This document shows positions 8,472 through 16,886 of a stretch of DNA of 19,816 bases, one piece after another. Numbering within the stretch: position 1 is the stretch's first letter; every line of letters begins with the position of its first letter. The stretch comes from Thalassiosira profunda (taxonomy: Eukaryota > Bacillariophyta > Thalassiosirophyceae > Thalassiosirales > Thalassiosiraceae): assembly GCA_036939355.1 (NCBI GenBank), contig JALLAP010000657.1, positions 1 through 19,816 of the forward strand, read 5' to 3'. A program made the position numbers and the translations under genes. The notes beneath the pieces are model-generated. The model did not search any database and was not told the DNA's origin. It saw nothing but the letters and a program-made list of their open reading frames with translations.

Positions 8472-9593
8472 AGGAGGGCGGCGCCTTCGGTGGCCAGCGG
8501 TGACGCAGATGCGCCCCGACGTGACCGTCAAATGAGTAGAACGCCGTCCGCGGCCGTCACCCGAAAGTCTACGAAGGTTTGCCTCTCCCTGCTGCTCGCA
8601 TACCTGGTCATCGTGGCCCGGCATTGGATCGGGGGATACCAAGATGGAGAAATGAATTCCAGCTCGAGCGATGACGGTGGATACCATTCCGCAAAAGCAG
8701 CAAGCGAGACGAAGCCCAAACAACAAATAATACCCGAGGCCCATTCTCTGCTGCCATCGTGTAATCCGCACTGGGACATGCAGATCACAGAAAGCGGAGG
8801 CTCGATGGATGCGTCGCTTCTTAAGATCAAGCGCATCTTCTTCTATCACGTTCGAAAGGCCGGGGGCACCATGATCCGCACCTACCTCCACAAGGTCGCG
8901 GCCAAGTACGGGCTGCACCTCGAAATGAGGGAATGCCAGCACGCCTCCGCCAAAGAGGAGGTGGGGATCCGAAACGATACCCTCTACGTCACCAACATAC
9001 GAGATCCCGTCGAACGAGCAATCAGCCACTACAAATTCGACGGACGGTGGGACTGCTGGCAGCTCGTCCACAACGACACCTTCGTGCCCACCGAGGCCAA
9101 CGCCCGGCCGTTCGAGGAGTGGGACAAGACGGCCGGCTTCGAGGGGAGCTGGTGCGACGCGCCCTTCTCCTTCATTTCGTGCGCCGTCAATTGTCACGTC
9201 CAGGCGTTCAGCGGAAGGGGGTGCACGAAGGATGGATGGCGGTCGGAGTACAATCTGGCGTTGGAACGACTGCTCCGGTACAACCTCGTCTTTGTCTACG
9301 ATCGGTTCCGGGATCCGCAGTACGTGAAGGCGGTGGAGCGTTTCTTCGGCGTGGAAGGGTTCAACGCCCCGAGCGAAATGTTTTGCGGCGCCGAGTCGGC
9401 AGCGGCGAATCGGAGAATGCCCCTGAAGGTGGATCTGGATGCGGTGGTATCTCTGACGAACAAGAATGCGATGGACATTCGGCTGTACGATGACTTGACG
9501 CATTGCTGGAGGGAGAAGGAGAAGCCGTTTTCCTTTCCAGCGGTGGACGTGTCGAGGCTGGTCCGGCAGCGGAATCGAACGGTCATCGAGTGA
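8469..9593 (+). CDS. Golgi-type membrane sulfotransferase
   Basis: Single exon, 374 residues from the ATG at 8469; a second in-frame Met at residue 22 (MSRTPSA) is an alternative. Residues about 37-53 (CLSLLLAYLVIVARHW) form a signal anchor, giving type II Golgi topology. The 5'-phosphosulfate-binding loop is FFYHVRKAGGTMIRTYL at about 124-140, and the 3'-phosphate-binding motif is NIRDPVERAISHY at about 176-188. Both fit PAPS-dependent sulfotransferases of the carbohydrate sulfotransferase/Sulfotransfer_2 type, which move sulfate from PAPS to a glycan hydroxyl in the Golgi lumen. Several Cys residues (GSWCDAPF, CAVNC, GCTKDGW, MFCGAES) could form disulfides. Length is usual for the family. 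The substrate cannot be read from sequence; diatom sulfated polysaccharides or glycoproteins are plausible. The start codon overlaps the last unit of an 11-bp repeat array. Confidence 0.85.
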   Translation: MRRAAPSVASGDADAPRRDRQMSRTPSAAVTRKSTKVCLSLLLAYLVIVARHWIGGYQDGEMNSSSSDDGGYHSAKAASETKPKQQIIPEAHSLLPSCNPHWDMQITESGGSMDASLLKIKRIFFYHVRKAGGTMIRTYLHKVAAKYGLHLEMRECQHASAKEEVGIRNDTLYVTNIRDPVERAISHYKFDGRWDCWQLVHNDTFVPTEANARPFEEWDKTAGFEGSWCDAPFSFISCAVNCHVQAFSGRGCTKDGWRSEYNLALERLLRYNLVFVYDRFRDPQYVKAVERFFGVEGFNAPSEMFCGAESAAANRRMPLKVDLDAVVSLTNKNAMDIRLYDDLTHCWREKEKPFSFPAVDVSRLVRQRNRTVIE

Positions 9594-9892
9594 TTTGTAT
9601 CGCACTACCAGAGAAACGGTGGCCGCGGCGTCAAAGTTCCCGTGAAAGATGTGGTGCAACCCCCCGCGGTACACGAAGGCGGGGGGGGGGGGGGGGGGGG
9701 GGGGGCGAACGAAGTTGCGTTGTATCCCGCCCGGAAGTTGCGCAGGACGTCGAGGAACAATCGGTGCTGCTCAACCATATTCCATATCGCAATGAAACGG
9801 AGTCCACCGGGCATCAAAACTCAGTTCGCGACGTTCGACGACGGCATCGGGCAGGCCGACGAGCCGCCGTGCACGAACTCGCCCCAAGCGAA
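9594..9892 (-). pseudogene. Broken coding remnant, family unknown
   Basis: Minus-strand translation from 9892 gives FAWGEFVHGGSSACPMPSSN and so on, stops at a TGA (9821-9823), then continues in the same frame with MPGGLRFIAIWNMVEQHRLF and a further 18 or so residues to a run of 25 C. Beyond the run, another frame reads YRGGLHHIFHGNFDAAATVS. The pieces have natural protein composition with high GC at third codon positions, unlike surrounding noncoding DNA. Together they look like one gene broken by a stop and a homopolymer length change. The alternatives are an unrecognised intron, a sequencing error at the homopolymer, or chance. It sits tail-to-tail against the sulfotransferase 3' end. I do not recognise the family. 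Confidence 0.35.
9681..9705. repeat. Homopolymer run of 25 G
   Basis: Twenty-five consecutive G on the plus strand. Such a run is prone to slippage and base-calling error, so its length is doubtful. It interrupts the minus-strand coding remnant and could cause its apparent frame change. Confidence 0.9.
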
Positions 9893-10084
9893 GAAGCAAA
9901 GCTAATACTGATTCCTATGCATGTATTGGCTCAAGCTTCCTTAATCTGCAAAATTAGGTTTTCACGCAACTCCCCTCTCTTAGAAGCTTGGACTTCCACG
10001 CGGAACCCACCATCCAACCTCCAATCCCTTCCACCTCTTCCCACTTCCTCACAACTTTGTTCCCGCGCCGCCGCTCTCGACGCC

Positions 10085-11290
10085 ATGGCGCCCCATCGGA
10101 CGGCCGCCCCGGCGGCCCTGGCGCTGCTGCTGCTTGCCCTGATCGCCCTCGTGGCGTCGACGGCGGCGGCGGCCGCGCCGCCGCCCGGCGCGTTCGGCGT
10201 TAGCAGACTATCCACCAAATCGCTGACACATCACGTTAACAGACAACGCCCGCTCTTCGAGCTGCGGGGAGGCGCCTCCGCCGACGACAGCGACTACGAC
10301 TCCGAGTACGATTCGGAATACGATTCCGACGACGAGGAGGAGGAGGAGGAGGAGCCCATCGTCGCCACGGCCAAGAAGTTGGCCTCCTCGACCAAAAGCG
10401 CGACGCACAAACGAACGGCGGCCGCGGCCAAGGCCAAGGTCAAGGTGGCCATGGCCTCGTCCGGCGGTGCGCCCGTCAAGGCGGCCAAGCGGGGCGACGG
10501 ACGGAGCCTCTACCAGCGCTGCGTGCCGTACATCGTGCGGGCGTGCCTCAATCCGTTCACCTTGGCGGCGATGACGAAGGCTTATTTCGTCAGTTTGTGC
10601 GACGTCAATTACCTGAAGGAGGTGAGAGCGAGTGGTTTTGGAGCGCTTTTTGTTTGTGGTGGACTGCCGTGCTTGTCGAAGGCATTTGTTGCAATGTCGG
10701 GGGAAATTGGGGATGATGTTTGGCTGGGGCCCCCAGATCCGTGTATATTCCGCATCGGCCGCCCCCGCTCGAACGAGCGGGCCCCCAACGGTCCTTGCGT
10801 GCGTGGGATTTTCTGGAACATCGAACCGCCCCTCGCTCCGCCTCTGCGAGTTTTTCGCGGAGGCTGTTAGCTCTCGCGGGCATTTTCGCTGCCGTCCTTA
10901 AGGCTGTTTTCATGGGGCTCTCCGTTGCGGAGAGTACCGGAACGTACTTTGGTGCTTCCCTCGTTGAAATCATACGAGTCATAACGGCAGTACATCTCGT
11001 GCTAACCTGTGTTTGTTGGTGGTGATGTTTCCTTTTCTCGTGTCGATCGCATGCACTAACCCTCGTTGTCGATCGACTGCCAACTGCGGATGCCACAACA
11101 ACACCAACATCGCAAAACGACACGGACCACGCAACAAAATAAACAGGAGCAATCCCAAACCCTTCGGTCGGCGCTGGAGCAAAAGGCGCGGAATCAGCCG
11201 CCGCCCTCGCCGGGATCGACCAAACCCAAACGCAAGATGAAGCCGGGGCAGGCCAAGACGTTGTCGGACCTGCCCCAGCTGAGCGCCTGA
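10085..11290 (+). CDS. Secreted acidic/Lys-rich diatom protein, two exons
   Basis: Predicted join 10085-10621 and 11147-11290, 226 residues. Exon 1 ends ..DVNYLKE before GTGAGA; exon 2 starts EQSQTLRSALEQKA after AAACAG, both phase 0. Residues 1-33 form a signal peptide (AALALLLLALIALVASTAAA). Then ELRGGA at 59-64, an acidic run of YDSE units and seven Glu at about 68-90, a Lys/Ala/Ser-rich stretch 97-136 (TAAAAKAKVKVA), a more hydrophobic conserved-looking block 143-178 with ACLNPFTLAAMTKAYF and NYLKE, and a basic tail with GQAKTLSDLPQL. I recall proteins with this NPFTL..MTK..LNYLKE and GQAKTLSDLP pattern from other diatoms, all uncharacterised, and that pattern supports the splice. Role unknown. 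Signal peptide plus alternating acidic and Lys-rich blocks suit a secretory-compartment or cell-wall protein. A diatom plastid-import signal is not clear because no ASAF-like cleavage site is obvious. Confidence 0.7.
10622..11146 (+). other. Long 525-nt intron with several stable hairpins
   Basis: It is several times longer than most introns here. It contains CTGGGG/CCCCAG arms (about 10725-10737), CCCGCTC..GAGCGGG (10764-10781), GCCTCTGCGA..TCGCGGAGGC (10840-10864, one G-U pair) and CTCTCCG..CGGAGAG (10918-10934). CTAAC-type branch sites occur near 11000 and 11056. An independent RNA hosted by the intron is possible, but no snoRNA boxes could be assigned with confidence. Confidence 0.55.
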
Positions 11291-11911
11291 GGGTAGGGGA
11301 GCGGGCGAATAGGCATGAGTTTCTGCCGGGAGAATAGCGGATGGACCTTTTTGATGGCAGCTCTGGTGGAAGAAGAGACGGCTGTTGGATGTTGATTGGA
11401 AGGGGGACGGGGTGGGTGCACACATCGACGATCGATGGATCGCGGAATGACGAAGTTTCGTCCGTACCACGAAATGTGGAGGCGAAATTTCTGACGAGAT
11501 GTGCACGCACCCCGAACTCTGTGTTGGTTCCATCCTGCTCTCGGCGGGAATGCCACCGCTCCCTTGCTACTAATTGTATTAGGCGACTGTTTAGTTATGA
11601 ACCAACTTCGTGCGATAGCTCCGAGCTGAGGAGCGGAGAGTTGGAGCAAATCACAGACACAAGCACAATATTCTCTTCTCATACAGGGTTATATTATGAG
11701 AGCTAGCTGGATGCGATGCCAGCAGATTTGCAGTGCGAGGATTCAATAGGCAGCACTCTGATGGGAGGCTTCCTCCTCGTCACTCTCTATTTCTCCGTCA
11801 AAAATAGCCCATTGGCAGACAGACGGAACTCGCCGGGCAGGGTGGTCAAGCTCCAAGCTCGACCTCGCCGCACTCGCCACAGGCGGACAACTTCACTCGC
11901 CCTCGGGCTCC
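11291..11911. other. Convergent intergenic spacer, nothing recognised
   Basis: About 620 bp between the stop codons of two convergent genes. Open frames here have no recognisable composition or motifs. I see no RNA gene, repeat or clear processing signal. Confidence 0.4.
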
Positions 11912-14900
11912 CTACACGTTCGGAAACTCCGGTTTCACGTAGGGATGGTCGTCCACGCCCCACCACTTGTGCTCCAGCACGAAGCCCTTCCGCCGCCCGC
12001 TCGCCCTGATCTCCATATCGCTCGCGTAATCGGAGCGCCGGCAACGATAGGTGGCGCCTCCCCGGTACGGCTGGACCGGCCGCGCGATGGACTCGTCGTA
12101 ATGCACGCTCGTCTTCTTGCAATTGTCGGGATCGACGTGATCAAACATGAGCCCCTTCAGCTGGAAGTACTGCGCCAGGCTGATCTTCATGGTGGCGTCG
12201 ACGACGCGCCACTTGACGTCCTCGAAGCAGGGCGGGTGGGTGATGCTGCCGGCGTACGACCAAAAGTGGACGGACCGGTAGATTTCCATGGGTTTGAGCG
12301 GGTCCCAGCGCAACCACTTTTGCTCGCGACGAGAGACGAGGCTGAGGAATCGATCGTGGATCTTTTGGTAGAGGCTGCCGCCGCTGGAGGCGGTTGCTTC
12401 CTCCTCGTCGAAATCTGCAAAGTCCTGCTCGTCCACGAGGCTGGCAGGCGCGGCCTCGTCGCCCTTCGTCGATCCTCGGAGTTTTGACGACCGGCCCTCC
12501 GCCGCCCCGCCGCCCTCCCTCCCCTCCCGGAACACCGCCCGCGCCCGCAGCTGCCTCCTCCGGCACATCCGCTCGTCCCTATCAAACTGCGGGCACACGA
12601 GAAGATGTCAATTGACACGTGAGGTGAGCAACAAAGCGAGGAGCCGGGAGCCGTTGCAGCAAGACGAATCAAAGACTCACCTTCTCCTGAAAGTAGTCCA
12701 GCATCACCTGGAAGTGCCGGTTGTGGTCCCCGTCCGCATCGATCAAGATCGAAATCGCCTCGAGGTTGCCGTACTTGTGCAGGTAGAACAGCTGCATCTC
12801 GCCGTCGTACTGCTTCCCGCACAGCCGGTGCTCGCTCCGGACCTTGAAGTCGATGTTGACGAGGTCCTGGACGCCGCTGTTGAGGCCGTTGCGGGCGAAG
12901 TCGGCGCCGGGCGGGATGGGCTTCGCCCACTCGGACCGGCGCTCCTGGTAGGAGAGGCGGAGGCCGTTGGGCAGGATGGACGGCGTGGGACGGGCGAAGG
13001 TCTCGTTCCGGGCGCCGAGGCCGTACTCGCCCCTCTGCGGTTGCCAAAATTGGAGGTCCAAGGGAAGATGCGTGAGTGAGTCAGGGCTCGTCCGGAATTC
13101 GGGATCGCAGCGCAGCAACAGCCCACAGAACAACGCCAGAACTCACCGTCAGCCGCGTCTCGTGGTACTCCAAGCAGGCGTCCCTCGTCTCGCACAGGTT
13201 CCTAGGGCTCTGCCTCCGCCCATCCCCGCACCGATTCCGCGACGTGCTCGTCTTCAGCCTCCGGTACTTGTCGTAATACCCGTCTCCCAACGTCCGTCGC
13301 CACTCGGCGGGACCGTACCGACTCCGCGGATTGTAGTTGAAGTAGCTCCTCCGGGGATTGTCCGGCGTCTTGGGATTGTCCCACCGGGGCACGACCGTGG
13401 GGCTCTGCGTGGGGGGCGGGGAGCCGAAGGCCACCGCCATCTCCTTGTTCGTGTCGGGGTCGTACGCGAACGTGACGAAGAGGCGGGGACCGTTCGCGCT
13501 CGCCCCGTCCCGGGCGCGGTACATGACGCCGTTGGTGTTGGTCGAGCTGATGCGGAAGACGAACCGCCTCGGGATGCCCTCCTCGCTGCGGAAGGCCTCG
13601 GTGACGTCCATCTCGTACCGCTTGTCGGGCCACACGGAGCGGAATTCGCCAATAGGCTCTCCCGTCTCGACCTCGCCGTAGGTGGTGTTGGCCCACACGG
13701 TCGTCTCCTCGTCAATGTCCCCGTCGCGAATGATGCTGACGGCGCCGCCGAACTCGCTACCCGTCATGGAGTGCAGGCGCAGCGTCGCCTTGAGAATTTG
13801 CGCGGGGCCCACGTCCGCGCCGCCGTTGAGCTCGCTCAGCCGCCCGACGTTGAACTTCATCAGGGCCACCCGCTTCGGACTCCCGTCGACCATGAGCTGG
13901 GCCTTCTTGCCCATGACTTGGTCGTTGTTCCGCTGGATGAACGTGTCCTGGACGGGCTTGAACGTCGCCTCTCGCACATACAAGTCGCCCGTGTCGATCG
14001 TGGGGCTCGGGCTGGGAATGTCCACGGGCACATAGTCGAACGCGCCATTGAACCCCCTCCCCGCAACGGTGCCGCTGTCGATGGGATACCGCTTCCCCAC
14101 GCCCTCGTAGACGACAAGGTCGTCGTTGAACGACAGCGGCCTCCCCTCGCCGTTCCCCTTGGACAATCGCACGTACGGTCCCTCGTGCGTGGTGAGGTAA
14201 ATTCCCATCTTCTCATTCTTCCGCAGCAACAGGGGCTCGAACGACATCTCCGGCAAGTACGTGGGCGTGCCGAACCCCTTCCCGGTCACGGTGACATTGG
14301 CCCGCCATTCCCACTCCTTCAAATCCTCCTCGGCGCCCTTGTACCCCCCCTCGCGCGTGTACAGCGCCATCTCCAATTCCCGCGTCAGGAAGGTGTTGAA
14401 CCCGATGGCCTGGAGCTCGACGTCGGAGCGCGCCTTGACGTCGTACATGGCGCCCGCGTACATGAGCACAGGCTTGTCGGACATTTCCAACAGGTCCATG
14501 TCGAGGGTCCGGAAGGCGACGGTGGGTTGGTCGGTCGTCGGGGCTTCGGTCGGGCTGGCCGTGGTCGGAGAACCCGTTGGCTCGATGGTCTGCGTGGGAG
14601 CCACGCTCATCGTCGGGGCCGGGGTGGGCCGTCCCGTCGGAGGGCCCGTGGGCTCGTCGCTCAGGATCATGTTGGGCAGCAGCTGTGGCAGCCCCTCCAC
14701 CGGGGCGCCCTTGTAGTAGTGCACGCCGCCGTTGTACATTCGCGGCGTCAGGGTGCCCCCGTCCCATCCCTTCCGCTTGGACGTGCCGCTCCCGTAAATC
14801 AGCACCTCGTCGCTCTGAAAGTAGAACTTCTTCACCTCGGTGTCGTACCGGAGCCACGGACCGTCGCACTGGACGTAGAACGCCCGGCGCTCTTGGGCGT

Positions 14901-15807
14901 CCAGCACGAGCGGCTCCACCTTCTCGGCCGCGTCCTCGCTTTGCGGAATCGGAGTGGCCACGTCGAGCCCGTTGCTGACGACGGTGGTGTCGATCCACAG
15001 CTCCCATTTGGATTCGTCCTTCTCGGATCCCTTGTGGGTCCCGGCTTTGGTGTACACCTTGACCCGCGTTTCGGGGCCGTCTGCAAGTATTGAAGCGAAG
15101 GGTCATCAGGTCAAGTGAGACGACATGTTGAAATGAACAGGGAAGGCAACCCTCAAACTTCGGCCTGTCGTTGAATAGATATGCGAGCACACATCTTGTG
15201 CGTCCACCGCTCTCACGCACATCTCTAGCAACCCAACAGCACCCGATTGGCAACCCACGCGCGCGCGCCCCGCACAAACTGCAACTACAGCCCATCACAG
15301 CCACTTATTAGCACGATCGCACGAACAAAGCAACACGCACCTCGGACCGTCGCCGCCGGGACCATGTTCACGTCCAACCCGTACATGACCACGGGTTGCT
15401 TGGCGCGGACGTCGAACAGAAACCCGGCCGCGGNCCATGTTCACGTCCAACCCGTACATGACCACGGGTTGCTTGGCGCGGACGTCGAACAGAAACCCGG
15501 CCGCGGATTGGTCGGAATCGTACGCGGTGGAGAGGCTTTGCAGCGTGGGGAGGGCGGCGTTGGAGTTGCCGGCGCCGTTGGAGTTGGCGTTGTTGCCGTT
15601 GCCGGCGGCGTCCTCGGCGATCTTGGCGGCGGCGAACTCCTGCAGCGCCGCGGCCACTTCCCTCATGTCGCCGTCGCCGGGGGGCAGTTCGGCCGCCTTC
15701 GGCTCGCCCACCGTCGCCCCGGGTCGAAGGTCGGATGGCTGGGCCAACGCGCCGGAGAGGAGGGCGAGGGCCCCGACGAGGGCCGGGAGGGCGCCGCGCC
15801 GCACCAT
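11912..15807 (-). CDS. Secreted modular protein with C-terminal carbonic-anhydrase-like domain, probably non-catalytic
   Basis: Predicted minus-strand join: 15807-15341 (with a duplicated join), 15080-13147, 13034-12681, 12586-11912. With one copy of the duplicate, exon 1 is 394 nt and the protein 1118 residues, every junction in phase; introns are 260, 112 and 94 nt. Signal peptide 1-23 (LVGALALLSGALA). A repeated beta-rich module occurs at about 105-265 and 325-485 (EPLVLDAQERRAFYVQCDGP versus EPLLLRKNEKMGIYLTTHEG), with a PT linker 273-318 between. A DNRLRE/CBM96-like domain at about 500-670 has VQDTFIQ, ALMKFNV and RLFVTF. After a PTQSPT linker, a carbonic anhydrase-like domain runs about 711-1067: RYGPAEW, RRQSPRNL, RSEHRLCGKQYDGEMQLF, SITHPPC, ARPVQP. 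The HxH pair is absent, the third ligand position is Gln857 and the gatekeeper Thr position is His. So it is probably a carbonic-anhydrase-related binding protein at the cell surface. Confidence 0.8.
15362..15506. repeat. 72-bp exact duplicate around a single N: assembly join
   Basis: Bases 15362-15433 and 15435-15506 are identical 72-mers separated by one N at 15434. This is the pattern of two contig ends that overlap but were not merged. Collapsing one copy plus the N makes the first exon of the carbonic-anhydrase-like gene 131 codons plus one base, exactly the phase needed for the next exon. A real tandem duplication is possible but less likely. Confidence 0.85.
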
Positions 15808-16886
15808 ACTTTGTGACGCGTTTGTCGGAGGCCGTCGGCGGGCGGCGAATTGCAATTTGTACCGGCCGGCTCCTCGAGAGAATGGGACACGTTGTGTACC
15901 ACCTTGGCACGAATGGCTCCACCGATCGACCAATGGCAACGATTTGCCATTCGCCTCTCTTGTTTGCCTTCCTCTTCAGATGCACCGCGTTGTGCCACGC
16001 CTTGCTTTTGTGTGGTCACATTTTGACCGTTGGGAAAACACGAACCCGCGCAAATTTGAATTCAAATCTACATACGGCGTACATTGTGCTAGGTACCTCG
16101 ATTTCAGTCACGCCGCGATTGCCCGCGACTCAAAGTTTATTTGTACCGCTTACAAGCCAAGGTACGAATTTCGTGACTGATTTCCGTCACGTGAAAAGGC
16201 TTGGCTGGGGCCAAAAAAACAACAGAGCGGCCCTGAGTGCCGCTCTGTTTCGAGCTTCGTTTGGATTGTCGACTGACGAACCTATCCGCATCAATCCCAC
16301 GCACGAATGCCTAACTTTGAACCGCCAAATCAGCCCCTCCCAGCTCAACGGACAAGCCCAACGCGCATTCACCTGCTCGTGAATGAATGGATTGGTACAG
16401 CCCCCTCCTCCCGCTGAACGGATTGGGGCCCCAAAATTTCGATGGGGGGTGCCTGCACTACCGAGTGGCAATTCCCGCTTCCCGGTCGCTGGCTTTTGAT
16501 CACGGCAACGCGAGTCACGAGCTCACAAAAGTGAGGGCGCGCACGCCAAAACGATCAGCCCGCAGCACCCCCCAACCCCAACACACCACCATGAACTAAC
16601 TCATCAGGGGCACTCCGCGCGTCTCTCTTCATTGACACGACAAAAACAGACCAGCCACCGAGCCTCCGTGAACGGGCGGCATTAGGAGATGAGGCGATAG
16701 GCAGCTGTGCCATTAGACGACGGCCGGCGGAGACATTCATTAGAGAGCCGAAGGCATCGTGCCGAGCGTATCCATCAGATCGGCCGGCAGCCCGACGGAG
16801 CCCCGCGCTAATAGGGGGACGGCGGCGCACAACAGAAGCTGCCCACATAATAGAGGCTGCCTCAATTGCAACGGCAGAATATAGAC
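15808..16886. promoter_or_regulatory. Divergent intergenic region
   Basis: About 1.08 kb between two divergent genes for secreted proteins, and so probably both promoters. TTGCAA lies at 15850-15855 and 16866-16871, near each start. A perfect 11-bp hairpin lies at 16221-16249. TCAGTCACG near 16101 and CGTGACTGA near 16172 form an inverted pair. Short frames here, such as one on the minus strand at 16555-16848, show no protein-like features. Confidence 0.4.
16211..16249 (-). terminator. Hairpin followed by T tract on minus strand
   Basis: Arms AACAGAGCGGC (16221-16231) and GCCGCTCTGTT (16239-16249) are perfectly complementary with a 7-nt loop. On the minus strand the hairpin is followed at once by GTTTTTTTGG, the shape of an intrinsic terminator or of the 3' end of an RNA polymerase III transcript. 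No matching small RNA gene was recognised upstream on that strand, so the role is uncertain. Confidence 0.3.

Noticed and set aside
8433..8475. A very short intron (GTAAGT at 8433 to an AG near 8473) before the sulfotransferase
   Set aside because: About 40 nt is much shorter than all other introns here and there is no pyrimidine tract. Kept only as a caution in the repeat entry.
8340..9674. 444-residue minus-strand frame
   Set aside because: Most of it is antisense to the sulfotransferase, whose motifs are unambiguous. Only its first about 25 residues (outside that gene) look protein-like, and these were assigned to the broken remnant.
9503..10870. 455-residue plus-strand frame containing the acidic/Lys-rich protein
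   Set aside because: The part before the ATG at 10085 overlaps the sulfotransferase end and the poly-G run, and the part after 10621 is intron. Only 10085-10621 reads as coding.
10605..11510. 301-residue minus-strand frame over the long intron
   Set aside because: It has a low-complexity, arbitrary composition, overlaps exon 2 on the other strand, and shows no motif or signal peptide.
12967..15093. 708-residue plus-strand frame
   Set aside because: It is the antisense image of the large second exon of the carbonic-anhydrase-like gene. High GC at third positions suppresses stops on the opposite strand. The product is Arg/Gly/Val/Leu-rich without domains.
13141..15807. PT-repeat linkers as a sign of a separate gene between modules
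   Set aside because: The frame is continuous through both linkers and module boundaries do not match splice sites, so a single gene is the simpler reading.
16250..16400. tRNA or other polymerase III gene upstream of the minus-strand hairpin
   Set aside because: A GGTTCAAAG word resembles part of a B box, but no A box, acceptor stem or cloverleaf could be drawn.
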